Positions 18,565 to 26,011 of a stretch of DNA of 64,000 bases are shown in pieces. Made by a program: the position numbers and the translations under genes. The first letter of the stretch is position 1. Every line of letters begins with the position of its first letter. Source of the DNA: Bacillus piscicola (lineage in GTDB: Bacteria > Bacillota > Bacilli > Bacillales > Marinococcaceae); the NCBI RefSeq assembly GCF_022458745.1, contig NZ_JAJJJF010000002.1, positions 186,001 through 250,000 of the forward strand. Reading direction: 5' to 3'. The notes under the pieces were generated by a model. That model was not told the DNA's origin, did not search any database, and worked only from the letters and a program-made list of their open reading frames with translations.

Positions 18565-18593
18565 TTTACAGGGACAGCAATCCCTATTATAAT
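18565..18593 (+). promoter_or_regulatory. Sigma-A promoter of rpsP
   Basis: TTTACA (18565-18570) and a perfect TATAAT (18588-18593) are 17 bases apart, 35 bases upstream of the rpsP ATG. The spacer contains the inverted repeat AGGGA-N6-TCCCT (18570-18585). Confidence 0.8.
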
Positions 18594-18627
18594 ATGCTAT
18601 TGTGAAATATATTTGGAGGTGTCTATT

Positions 18628-18900
18628 ATGGCAGTTAAAATTAGATTAAAACGTATTGGATCAAAAAAGAGACCTTATTATCGTCTCGTTGTGGCAGATT
18701 CCCGCGCTCCGCGTGATGGACGTTTCATTGAGGAAATTGGCACATACAACCCATTGAAAGATCCAGTAGAAGTGAGCATCGATAATGAAAAAGCATTAAA
18801 GTGGATGCTTGACGGCGCGAAGCCATCTGATACAGTCCGCAACCTTTTCTCGAGAGAAGGATTGATGGAGAAGCTTCATAACGCGAAGTACGGCAAGTAA
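18628..18900 (+). CDS. rpsP: 30S ribosomal protein S16
   Basis: A 90-residue basic ribosomal protein starting [20 protein letters not shown], the diagnostic S16 N-terminus, with [20 protein letters not shown] next. ATG 18628 has TTGGAGGTG seven bases upstream; an earlier ATG at 18613 overlaps that site. It leads rpsP-khpA, ahead of rimM-trmD-rplS, the classical order. Confidence 0.98.
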   Translation: MAVKIRLKRIGSKKRPYYRLVVADSRAPRDGRFIEEIGTYNPLKDPVEVSIDNEKALKWMLDGAKPSDTVRNLFSREGLMEKLHNAKYGK

Positions 18901-18924
18901 GTGTGAATAGCGGGGGGGATTATG

Positions 18925-19155
18925 ATGAAAGAGCTGGTAGAAATCATTGCCCGCTCCCTCGTGGATCATCCTGATGACGTTACTGTTAAAGAGCATCAAC
19001 AAGACAACACCCTCGTTCTGACGTTATCCGTCCATGAGAGTGATATGGGAAAAGTAATTGGAAAACAGGGCAGAATCGCCAGCGCAATCCGCTCTGTTTT
19101 ATATGCAAGTGCGTCTCATCATCACAAGCGAGTTCGTCTTGATATTGGAGAGTAA
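18925..19155 (+). CDS. khpA: KH-domain RNA-binding protein KhpA
   Basis: A 76-residue single KH-domain protein (MKELVEIIARSLVDHPDDVT). The GxxG RNA-binding loop is IGKQGRIASAIRSVL (about residues 48-62). In Firmicutes KhpA forms a complex with KhpB (Jag) and affects cell division and many small RNAs. Two consecutive ATGs exist at 18922 and 18925; the second is better spaced from the GGGGGGG run. It lies 24 bases after rpsP and is followed by a terminator. Confidence 0.93.
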   Translation: MKELVEIIARSLVDHPDDVTVKEHQQDNTLVLTLSVHESDMGKVIGKQGRIASAIRSVLYASASHHHKRVRLDIGE

Positions 19156-19161
19156 TAACGG

Positions 19162-19197
19162 AAAAAAGGGCGAGGATATATAATCCTTGCCTTTTTT
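19162..19197 (+). terminator. Terminator after khpA
   Basis: AAAAAAGGGCGAGGA and TCCTTGCCTTTTTT form a long, slightly imperfect hairpin around TATATAA, ending in a T-run. It closes the rpsP-khpA transcript, at least partly, before ylqD. Confidence 0.85.
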
Positions 19198-19308
19198 GAT
19201 GAAAAAAGGCAGTATTGCATGAAAGTGCTGCAGTTCGTTCTCCTCATTTGTGGCCGTCAACGTGTACTGCTGCCAGCGCTAATGCTTTTCTTGTGATCGG
19301 GGGTCAAT

Positions 19309-19725
19309 ATGCGGATTATTAAAAAAGTGACGGTTAAACATGTATTGACGGAATCATTTAAAGTAAAAATGATAGAGGATTTTAACGAGGAAGAGCGCCG
19401 TCTGGAACGCGAGACCGAACAGCTCCGCTTTCAGATGCAAAAGCAGTTAAAGTCAGTGGACACTTCCCGACAGAAAACGGATGTAAAAAATCGATTTGGT
19501 AAAGAATTAGAAAGAAGAAAAGAACAGATGAAACAAGTGACTTTTCAACGATCACAACTTGACCAGCTCCCGGAAGGTTCCAAGATTACAGCCGGTTATG
19601 TGGATGCCGTGGAAGAGATTAAAGTAGGGGACGCATGGCCCCAGGAAGAACAAGAAATAATCGTGAAGGACGGTATCATTATTTCGATCAGTAATAGGAC
19701 GGATGATAACAATGGAATGGTTTAA
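19309..19725 (+). CDS. ylqD: YlqD family protein
   Basis: A 138-residue protein of the YlqD family, found at this place in Bacillaceae. Residues about 22-88 are heptad-rich and very charged (EEERRLERETEQLRFQMQKQ), a predicted coiled coil. The C-terminal third looks beta-rich (YVDAVEEIKVGDAWPQEEQE). There is no signal peptide or catalytic motif, and the function is unknown. The gene overlaps the rimM start by 14 bases, so it is tied to the rimM-trmD-rplS group. The initiation site has a GGGGGTC stretch, only a fair SD. Confidence 0.85.
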   Translation: MRIIKKVTVKHVLTESFKVKMIEDFNEEERRLERETEQLRFQMQKQLKSVDTSRQKTDVKNRFGKELERRKEQMKQVTFQRSQLDQLPEGSKITAGYVDAVEEIKVGDAWPQEEQEIIVKDGIIISISNRTDDNNGMV

Positions 19726-20227
19726 TGTAGGTAAGATCATTAATACGCACGGGGTCAGAGGCGAACTGAAAGTATTGCCGATTACTGATTTTGAAAACGA
19801 GCGCTTTACACCTGGACAAGAGCTGTATATAGAGCAGGAAGGCCAAGAACGAAAAAAAGTAACAGTTGAGCAGGCACGGCACCATAAGCAATTCATACTG
19901 TTAACGGCTGCGGAAATAAATTCGTTAGACGAGGCGGAAGTGTGGAAAGGCAGCATGCTACAAGTGCCGGAGACGGCTTTGCAGTCCCTTTCGGAGGGCG
20001 AGTTCTATTATTATGAAATTATCGGCTGTGTCGTCACTACGGAGGAAAATGAGTTACTTGGAGAGGTGAGTGAAATTTTGTCACCTGGAGCCAATGACGT
20101 TTGGGTCGTCAAGCCGTTTCATGGTAAAAAAGATATTCTTATTCCTTATATTGAGGAAGTCGTCAAATCAGTGGATATCGAAAACAAAAAGATTGTGGTT
20201 CGTCTAATGGAGGGGCTCTTGCCATGA
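19712..20227 (+). CDS. rimM: 16S rRNA processing protein RimM
   Basis: A 171-residue factor that binds S19 and helps mature the 30S head. It starts [20 protein letters not shown], the typical RimM N-terminus. The C-terminal PRC-barrel holds [14 protein letters not shown] and [23 protein letters not shown] 19712 is preferred over the in-frame ATG 19703 because the latter abuts the AGGACGG site and adds residues not found in relatives. The stop overlaps the trmD start as ATGA. Confidence 0.96.
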   Translation: MEWFNVGKIINTHGVRGELKVLPITDFENERFTPGQELYIEQEGQERKKVTVEQARHHKQFILLTAAEINSLDEAEVWKGSMLQVPETALQSLSEGEFYYYEIIGCVVTTEENELLGEVSEILSPGANDVWVVKPFHGKKDILIPYIEEVVKSVDIENKKIVVRLMEGLLP

Positions 20228-20964
20228 TGAAGATGGACTTCTTAACACTCTTTCCCGACATGTTCCCAGGTGTGCTCTCTTCCTCTATTCTCAAACAGGC
20301 GGAAGATCGGGGCGCTGTTTCTTATGGTGTTCATAATATCCGTGATTTTTCTGCTGATAAACATCGAAAGACTGATGATTACCCATACGGAGGCGGAGCC
20401 GGTATGGTCATGACGCCACAGCCGGTATTTGACGCAGCTGAATTTGTAATTGGACAGGCTAGTAATAAGAATGTAAGAACGATTCTTGTATGTCCGCAAG
20501 GAAAGCCGTTTAGACAGCGTGATGCTGAAAAACTAGCTTCAGAAGATCATCTTCTTTTCATTTGCGGCCATTACGAGGGTTATGATGAACGGATTCGCGA
20601 ACACTTAGCAACGGACGAGTACTCGATTGGCGATTTTGTCTTAACGGGCGGAGAACTTGCCGCAATGGTCATGGCAGATAGTATCACAAGATTGCTTCCT
20701 GGTGTCCTGGGGAATGCTGCCTCCGCTCCGGAGGATTCTTTTTCGACAGGTCTTCTGGAATACCCCCATTATACTAGGCCGGCTGAATTTAAAGGTTGGA
20801 AAGTACCCGACGTGCTGTTGTCCGGTCATCACCAAAAAATAGCCGCATGGCGGGAAGAACAATCGTTCAAAAGGACAGCCGAAAGGCGTCCAGATTTACT
20901 GAAAGAACGTCCTTTATCTGATAAAGAAAAAAAGTGGCTCAAAGCATGGGAGATAGATGAATAA
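20224..20964 (+). CDS. trmD: tRNA (guanine-N1)-methyltransferase TrmD
   Basis: A 246-residue SPOUT methyltransferase that makes m1G37 in tRNAs, needed to prevent +1 frameshifts. It starts [20 protein letters not shown]. The conserved [10 protein letters not shown] (about 57-66), [12 protein letters not shown] (about 112-123) and the knot segment [20 protein letters not shown] (about 138-157) are all present, with the C-terminal [18 protein letters not shown]. The ATGA overlap with rimM favours ATG 20224; ATG 20227 is equally possible. Confidence 0.97.
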   Translation: MMKMDFLTLFPDMFPGVLSSSILKQAEDRGAVSYGVHNIRDFSADKHRKTDDYPYGGGAGMVMTPQPVFDAAEFVIGQASNKNVRTILVCPQGKPFRQRDAEKLASEDHLLFICGHYEGYDERIREHLATDEYSIGDFVLTGGELAAMVMADSITRLLPGVLGNAASAPEDSFSTGLLEYPHYTRPAEFKGWKVPDVLLSGHHQKIAAWREEQSFKRTAERRPDLLKERPLSDKEKKWLKAWEIDE

Positions 20965-20967
20965 TGG

Positions 20968-20996
20968 TTGATTCAAAAAGCTGCCTGTGCTAAGAT
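20968..20996 (+). promoter_or_regulatory. Promoter upstream of rplS
   Basis: TTGATT (20968-20973) and TAAGAT (20991-20996) are separated by 17 bases, with an extended -10 TG one base before the -10 box. It lies directly after the trmD stop and 87 bases ahead of rplS, so it would give L19 a supply independent of rimM-trmD. Confidence 0.7.
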
Positions 20997-21002
20997 AAAC
21001 TT

Positions 21003-21075
21003 TGTGGCGAAAGCCCGTTACTACGATGTTCCGCTGCTATTGGTAAACGGCAAGAGCATTTGGAGAAAGGGAGGC
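21003..21075 (+). ncRNA. Possible L19 leader (autoregulatory 5' region of rplS)
   Basis: The roughly 75-base leader between the promoter and the rplS ribosome binding site can fold. GGC-GAAA-GCC forms a small hairpin with a GNRA tetraloop near 21005-21014, and CCG/CGG pair further on. A ribosomal protein leader controlling rplS is known from low-GC Gram-positives at this place. I cannot confirm the covariance-model match by eye. Confidence 0.35.
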
Positions 21076-21082
21076 GGATTGC

Positions 21083-21427
21083 ATGCAAGAACTAATTCGC
21101 GAGATTACAAAAGAACAGTTAAAATCAGACATCCCGAATTTCAGAGCCGGTGATACGGTTCGTGTTCACGTTAAGGTTGTCGAAGGATCACGGGAGCGTA
21201 TCCAGGTGTTTGAAGGCGTCGTCATTAAGCGTCGCGGCGGCGGTATTAGCGAAACATTTACGGTTCGCAAAATATCTTATAACATCGGTGTAGAACGTAC
21301 ATTTCCTGTTCACTCTCCGCGTGTCGATAAGATTGAAGTGAAGCGCCGCGGGAAAGTTCGTCGTGCTAAACTTTACTATCTTCGCAACTTGCGCGGTAAA
21401 GCAGCGCGTATCAAAGAAATTCGTTAA
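21083..21427 (+). CDS. rplS: 50S ribosomal protein L19
   Basis: A 114-residue basic protein at the 30S-50S interface. It starts [20 protein letters not shown], and [20 protein letters not shown] and [20 protein letters not shown] are strictly conserved L19 segments. An AAAGGGAGG site lies just upstream. It ends the trmD-linked block and is followed by a clear terminator. Confidence 0.98.
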   Translation: MQELIREITKEQLKSDIPNFRAGDTVRVHVKVVEGSRERIQVFEGVVIKRRGGGISETFTVRKISYNIGVERTFPVHSPRVDKIEVKRRGKVRRAKLYYLRNLRGKAARIKEIR

Positions 21428-21439
21428 GAACGATCTCAG

Positions 21440-21474
21440 AAAAACTGTGGCGGTTTCCCCGTTGCAGTTTTTTT
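21440..21474 (+). terminator. Terminator after rplS
   Basis: AAAAACTG and CAGTTTTTTT form the base of a hairpin with an inner GG/CC-rich part, followed by a seven-T run. It separates rplS from the signal peptidase gene. Confidence 0.85.
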
Positions 21475-21528
21475 GTATTTTGCAGGAAATACACACAACT
21501 AGAAGAAACGCCTTGCTCAAGGGTTTCA

Positions 21529-21537
21529 TGATATAAT
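21529..21537 (+). promoter_or_regulatory. Extended -10 promoter of the signal peptidase-rbgA-rnhB group
   Basis: TGATATAAT (21529-21537) is a perfect extended -10 element, 42 bases ahead of the signal peptidase start and just after the rplS terminator. No good -35 is present, which extended -10 promoters tolerate. Confidence 0.65.
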
Positions 21538-21578
21538 GGCAGTTAGAGAGGCTTTGTCGAGAAAGAAAGGATCCAATT

Positions 21579-22142
21579 ATGTACATAAAAGGTGAATGGT
21601 GGCGCGAGGCAGCTGTCCTGTTTAGTTTTGCGGTGATGATTGCCGGCATAACGCGTCTTTTATTTATAGCACCGATCATTGTAGAAGGTGATTCGATGAA
21701 CCCGACATTAATGGATCAAGACCGTGTGATTATGAATAAATCAAGCTATTGGCTTTCAGAACCGGAACGTTTTGATGTCATCGTATTTCATGCTTCAAAA
21801 GAGAGAGACTACATAAAGAGGATCATTGGTCTGCCGGGAGATACGTTATACTATCGGGACGACACGCTCTATGTGAATAATAAAGCGGTGCCGGAGCCGT
21901 TTTTAGAACCGCTGAAAAACGAATATGATCCAGAACTTATTACACAGGATTTCACCCTGGAACAGACGACTGGAAGCGTAGTCATCCCACAAGGTTACGT
22001 ATTTGTTCTCGGTGATAATCGTAGGCATAGTCTAGATTCAAGAATCATTGGGCTTGTAAGAAAAGACGATATTGTTGGGGAGGCCGCTTTTACATATTGG
22101 CCGCTTTTACAACCGCGTCATTCAGAAGGAGAAAGGGAGTAA
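21579..22142 (+). CDS. lepB: Type I signal peptidase
   Basis: A 187-residue membrane-anchored protease that removes signal peptides from secreted proteins. One N-terminal membrane helix covers about residues 11-31. The catalytic Ser39 is in EGDSMNPTL and the general-base Lys80 in DYIKRIIGLPGDTL; boxes D and E appear as VFVLGDNRRHSLDSRIIGLV near 144-163. It is of the P-type (bacterial) Ser-Lys dyad class. B. subtilis 168 has no signal peptidase gene at this place, but several other Bacillaceae do, between rplS and rbgA. The rbgA start follows four bases after its stop. Confidence 0.95.
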   Translation: MYIKGEWWREAAVLFSFAVMIAGITRLLFIAPIIVEGDSMNPTLMDQDRVIMNKSSYWLSEPERFDVIVFHASKERDYIKRIIGLPGDTLYYRDDTLYVNNKAVPEPFLEPLKNEYDPELITQDFTLEQTTGSVVIPQGYVFVLGDNRRHSLDSRIIGLVRKDDIVGEAAFTYWPLLQPRHSEGERE

Positions 22143-22146
22143 CGAA

Positions 22147-23013
22147 ATGAGTATCCAATGGTACCCGGGGCACATGGAAAAAGCAAAACGGGAAGTGACA
22201 GAGCAGCTGAAACGGGTAGATATGGTAATCGAGCTGGCGGATGCACGGGTCCCCAATTCATCTCGAAATCCAATGCTTGATTCCATTATGAAAGATAAGC
22301 CACGACTCTTAGTTCTGACGAAAAGCGATATGGCCGACCCGACTGTGACGGCTTCTTGGTTGGAGGCGTACAAGCAGGATGGCTTAGAAGTTATTTCTAT
22401 AAATGCACGCAAGCAGCAAGGCGTGAAATCATTAATTGAGAAATCAAAACAGCTCACAGCACCTTTTTTTGAAAAAAGGATGAAAAAAGGAATCCGTCCC
22501 CGGGCAATCCGAGCGATGGTCGTAGGAATACCGAACGTTGGTAAATCGACTGTGATCAATCGATTGGTCGGCAGGAACACAGCAAAAACGGGAAATAAGC
22601 CGGGGATAACGAAAGCCCAACAATGGCTAAAAGTCGGAAGTACGATGGAACTGTTGGACACACCGGGAATTCTCTGGCCTAAATTCGAAGATCCCCTTGT
22701 CGGCTATCGTCTCGCGGTAACCGGGGCCATTAAGGATGAGCTCCTTGACTTTGGCGACGTCGCCTTATTTGCAGTCAATTTACTGAAAGAACGCTATTCC
22801 GACGCATTAAAAGAGCGTTACAGCTTGGCGGATCCATTGCCGGTTGAGGGAATCGATTTATACGAGGAAATCGGACGGAAAAGAGGCTGTTTAAAAGCGG
22901 GCGGAATCATTGATTATGAAAAAGCAGCAGAGATTATTATTCGTGATATTCGTTCTTTGAAGCTTGGGGCAATCACTTTAGAAACCCCATTGGACTGGGG
23001 AAACGGACGATAG
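22147..23013 (+). CDS. rbgA: Ribosome biogenesis GTPase RbgA (YlqF)
   Basis: A 288-residue GTPase needed for a late step of 50S assembly. It starts MSIQWYPGHMEKAKREVTEQ. The G motifs are circularly permuted: G4 LTKSDMAD (about 57) precedes G1 GIPNVGKSTVINRL (about 127), G2 near 150 and G3 DTPGILWPK (about 170). A C-terminal RNA-binding ANTAR-like domain follows (residues about 200-288). ATG 22147 has GGAGAAAGGGAG upstream, inside the end of the signal peptidase gene. Confidence 0.97.
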   Translation: MSIQWYPGHMEKAKREVTEQLKRVDMVIELADARVPNSSRNPMLDSIMKDKPRLLVLTKSDMADPTVTASWLEAYKQDGLEVISINARKQQGVKSLIEKSKQLTAPFFEKRMKKGIRPRAIRAMVVGIPNVGKSTVINRLVGRNTAKTGNKPGITKAQQWLKVGSTMELLDTPGILWPKFEDPLVGYRLAVTGAIKDELLDFGDVALFAVNLLKERYSDALKERYSLADPLPVEGIDLYEEIGRKRGCLKAGGIIDYEKAAEIIIRDIRSLKLGAITLETPLDWGNGR

Positions 23014-23036
23014 TACGGAACGAAAGGATAGGAAGT

Positions 23037-23822
23037 ATGCTGGATAAAGAGATGACGATTGCAAACATAAAAGAAGCTTTACGAACAGGAACGGTAACGG
23101 AAGAATGGCTGGACATGCTTCGTACGGACAAGCGGAAGGGAGTGCAAATGCTTCTTGAACGTTATGACAAAAAGAAGAGAGCAGAAAGACAGCTGGAAAA
23201 AAACTATGAAACACTTCTTACTTACGAGAAAGAATGGCGGGCGCAAGGATTTCATAACATAGCAGGGGTCGATGAAGCAGGGAGAGGCCCGCTTGCCGGC
23301 CCAGTAACTGCTTGTGCTGTGATCCTGCCGCATGACTCTTTTTTTCCTGGACTGAACGATTCAAAACAATTAACGAAAGGGAAACGCGAATATTTTGCAG
23401 CTTTAATAAAAGAGAGAGCGCTTGCATATGAGATTGTTCATGTGCCGGCGCAGACTGTGGACAAGATTAACATCTATCAGGCAGCAAAGGAAGCGATGAT
23501 CAAAGCGGTGACGGGTCTGTCGTTGGAAGCAGACGCTCTCTTTATTGATGCTCTTACTCTTCCTCTTCCTGCAAAACAACTTCGTCTTATCCAAGGTGAT
23601 GCCAAGAGTGCTTCGATCGCAGCTGCTTCGGTACTCGCAAAAACAGCAAGAGATTCGTATATGCTGGAACTTGCGGAGCGGTATCCAGAATACGGTTTTG
23701 ATCGGCATATGGGGTACGGAACAAAAGAACATTTGGCCGCGCTGCAAGAATTTGGCCCAACTCCTGAACACCGTCGCAGTTTTTCTCCCGTACAATCAGC
23801 TGTATCCCGCCTGAATGGGTAG
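23037..23822 (+). CDS. rnhB: Ribonuclease HII
   Basis: A 261-residue enzyme that removes ribonucleotides from DNA and RNA from RNA-DNA hybrids. The N-terminal extension of about 70 residues is typical of Bacillus RnhB. The catalytic domain begins IAGVDEAGRGPLAGPVTACA, with the Asp-Glu metal ligands near 76-77. Further acidic ligands are in LFIDALTLPLP near 167 and in AKTARDSYML near 200, and the conserved FDRHMGYGTKEH lies near 222. It is probably co-transcribed with rbgA. Confidence 0.96.
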   Translation: MLDKEMTIANIKEALRTGTVTEEWLDMLRTDKRKGVQMLLERYDKKKRAERQLEKNYETLLTYEKEWRAQGFHNIAGVDEAGRGPLAGPVTACAVILPHDSFFPGLNDSKQLTKGKREYFAALIKERALAYEIVHVPAQTVDKINIYQAAKEAMIKAVTGLSLEADALFIDALTLPLPAKQLRLIQGDAKSASIAAASVLAKTARDSYMLELAERYPEYGFDRHMGYGTKEHLAALQEFGPTPEHRRSFSPVQSAVSRLNG

Positions 23823-23921
23823 TGAAATAAGAATAACAAGGTGTTATATAAAGGAGAAGTCATAAAAACAGGTTGAGAAAATCCTTTCGCGATAAATGAT
23901 ACTGGAAGGTGCGATGATAGA

Positions 23922-25313
23922 ATGGAACGAATGAACGGTCTGTCTTCCCTTTTTTCAAAAGATGTCCGGTCCCACCCGCTTCGACTACAACCCGGACAAG
24001 TTTTTACTGGAAGAGTATTAAAACTTTTTCCTCATCACATGGCAGCTTTGCGTCTTGGGACAACTACTCTCACTGCGCATTTAGAAGCTGCATTAACGGC
24101 AGAGCAGTCTTATCTGTTCCAAGTGAAAGAACATGAAGGTATTCCGAAGCTGAGAGTACTCTCCCAGCAAGAGGGATTACATACTCATTTATGGGTAGAC
24201 AGTGCCGTCAAGACATTGCATTCGCTGGGTCTTCCCGATAATCGAACGAATAGAACATTGCTCTCCCTTTTTCAACAAGAACAGCTTCCTTTTACGAAAG
24301 AAATGCTGCAAGAAGGAAGCCGTCTGTTAAAGCAGCTGAACAGACTGAATACGAAAGGAGCACAGACCCTCTCGTTTCTTGAACAGAAGCAGCTTCCGCT
24401 AAACCGATTTATGTTTGAGTCTGCTTATCAAGCTTTATACGGAGAGAAAACGCTCGCCTTTCACATGAAACAGCTCTCAGCATTACTTTCTCAAAGCGAT
24501 ACAGCAGTTTCCGGAAGCGAAAATAGGCTACGCCGTGTTCTGGAAAGGACATGGAGTAGCATGCGCATCGATCATTTACAGCAGTCGGCATCCCCACAAG
24601 TGGCACACTTCTCGAAGGGAGTTCTGACTGACCAGGAAAAGACTGCATTGACCGACGTGCTAGAACAGGCATTTCCGAATCCGAAAATCTCCGCAGGGCA
24701 GTCTTATATAGCAGAGAAAGTATTAGCACTCATCAAACAGTTAGGTCTAGAGAGCCATCAGCCTTCTTCTGCTCGGGAAGTAGACAATTTCCATCATCTT
24801 GAGTCACTAAGAAAAACCCTCATCGACTGTGTGACTGAACTAGAGGGACCCGTGCGAAAACAAGCCGAAACACTGCTTCAGAAACTAGTCGGTCAGCAGC
24901 TTCTTTCTCATGGATCTTCAGATACTGTGCAGCAGACCGTTCTACAGCTGCCATTGACAATATTAAACTATGAAACGGATCTTCACATCCACTGGGAAGG
25001 AAAAAAGAAGCAGGATGGCTCGCTTGATCCGGACTACTGCCGCATTCTTTTTTATTTAGAAATGGAATTTTTAGGGGAGACGATAGCGGATGTTCATATT
25101 CAAAATAGGTTCGTAACGGTGCACATTTTTAATGATCAACCGAAACCTGACCGTCTGTTCGAATTGTTGCGACCGCTCCTCGAGGAACGGCTCACCGCAT
25201 TGGATTACAAATTAAGTTCAGTCAATTGGCGCCAAGTGAAAGAAAATAAAAAAACCAAACAGTCAGCTAATCACCCGCAGTCAGGACGGGGAGGAGTTGA
25301 TATTCGGATATGA
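23922..25313 (+). CDS. ylqG: YlqG-like protein with a FliK-like C-terminal domain
   Basis: A 463-residue protein at the position of B. subtilis ylqG. The N-terminal third (LQPGQVFTGRVLKLFPHHMA, residues about 21-40) looks like a small beta-barrel. The middle is helical and Gln/Leu-rich. The C-terminal part (about 375-450) alternates strands and one long helix (RILFYLEMEFLGETIADVHI, then LLRPLLEERLTALDYKLSSV), the layout of the FliK/Flg_hook C-terminal domain that contacts FlhB. There is no signal peptide. The next gene, overlapping as ATGA, is a stand-alone FlhB C-terminal-like protein, which supports a FliK-type partnership. The function is not established. Start ATG 23922 has a GGAAGGTG site. 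Confidence 0.75.
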   Translation: MERMNGLSSLFSKDVRSHPLRLQPGQVFTGRVLKLFPHHMAALRLGTTTLTAHLEAALTAEQSYLFQVKEHEGIPKLRVLSQQEGLHTHLWVDSAVKTLHSLGLPDNRTNRTLLSLFQQEQLPFTKEMLQEGSRLLKQLNRLNTKGAQTLSFLEQKQLPLNRFMFESAYQALYGEKTLAFHMKQLSALLSQSDTAVSGSENRLRRVLERTWSSMRIDHLQQSASPQVAHFSKGVLTDQEKTALTDVLEQAFPNPKISAGQSYIAEKVLALIKQLGLESHQPSSAREVDNFHHLESLRKTLIDCVTELEGPVRKQAETLLQKLVGQQLLSHGSSDTVQQTVLQLPLTILNYETDLHIHWEGKKKQDGSLDPDYCRILFYLEMEFLGETIADVHIQNRFVTVHIFNDQPKPDRLFELLRPLLEERLTALDYKLSSVNWRQVKENKKTKQSANHPQSGRGGVDIRI

Positions 25314-25585
25314 GAGAAAAGAAACATAAAGATAAATCAGCTGCTGCTTTAGGTTACCGGGCTTCGACAGACAACGCTCCAACTGTAAAGGCCAAAGGAA
25401 AAGGCTATATTGCCGAAGAAATAATTAAAAGGGCACAGGAAAATAATGTCCCGATAAAGGAAGATTCGTCACTTGCAGAACTTCTGGATCAGCTTGACGT
25501 GAACGAAACAATTCCACCGGAGCTGTATGAAGTAGTGGCAGAAGTATTCGCTTTCTTATATAGAATGGAAAAAAACAGTCATTAA
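25310..25585 (+). CDS. ylqH: FlhB C-terminal-like protein (YlqH/FlhX type)
   Basis: A 91-residue protein resembling the cytoplasmic C-terminal domain of the flagellar export switch FlhB. Compared with flhB of this window (53122-54204), APKVTAKGADYVAMRMKSLA matches APTVKAKGKGYIAEEIIKRA, and PEELFKAVAEVLAYVYRLK matches PPELYEVVAEVFAFLYRMEK. It has no membrane helices and lacks the NPTH autocleavage site: the sequence begins just where the cleaved fragment would. In Bacillus relatives the protein is dispensable for swimming, and its partner is unknown. It is translationally coupled to ylqG. Confidence 0.88.
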   Translation: MREKKHKDKSAAALGYRASTDNAPTVKAKGKGYIAEEIIKRAQENNVPIKEDSSLAELLDQLDVNETIPPELYEVVAEVFAFLYRMEKNSH

Positions 25586-25628
25586 TTAACGGTAAAAGGG
25601 CATCGTAATAGGAAAAGGAGAGATGAAT

Positions 25629-25829
25629 ATGTCTCATAATTATAACAATGTCCCAATACGTGCCCGTATCCGGAAACAAAATGCCCCGTATATGGAGGAA
25701 GCAGGACAAGAACTCGGATTTTTCCGCAGCATGGAAGAAATAAAGGCCCTTGCAGCACTCGGCCACCTGCTTAAAAGAAGTGATGATAAAGAAAAACAAG
25801 AAAATAAAGAAACAGATTCCGATGAATAA
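25629..25829 (+). CDS. Small hydrophilic protein of unknown function
   Basis: A 66-residue protein starting MSHNYNNVPIRARIRKQNAP. I do not recognise it. The first half is mildly basic and contains Pro and Arg; residues about 22-48 could form one amphipathic helix (FFRSMEEIKALAALGHLLKR). The last 16 residues are nearly all Asp, Glu, Lys, Asn and Gln, probably disordered. It has no membrane segment and no cysteine. ATG 25629 is preferred over 25623 because AAAAGGAG then has eight-base spacing. It lies 43 bases after ylqH and could be co-transcribed with it. B. subtilis has nothing between ylqH and sucC. Confidence 0.7.
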   Translation: MSHNYNNVPIRARIRKQNAPYMEEAGQELGFFRSMEEIKALAALGHLLKRSDDKEKQENKETDSDE

Positions 25830-25872
25830 GCAGTTATTTTTATCTTGTTTTCGAGAAACTTATGACAAATTG

Positions 25873-25901
25873 TTGAATTCCATGGGAAATTTTAATACGA
25901 T
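25873..25901 (+). promoter_or_regulatory. Promoter of sucCD
   Basis: TTGAAT (25873-25878) and TACGAT (25896-25901) are spaced by 17 bases, 110 bases ahead of sucC. The leader between them and sucC shows no clear structure. Confidence 0.55.
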
Positions 25902-26011
25902 AAAGAGTGTGTGAAACATGGCTTCTTTGTCATGCGGACACTTCGTTCTTGCTCTATAAAATGTAACGTGAACGGATATTCGTATCGAATCGTTAGGAGG
26001 ATGGAGAGAAC

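Noticed and set aside
20968-21153. Open frame of 61 codons between trmD and rplS
   Set aside because: It overlaps the rplS promoter, leader and gene start in another frame, has no ribosome binding site and no recognisable protein.
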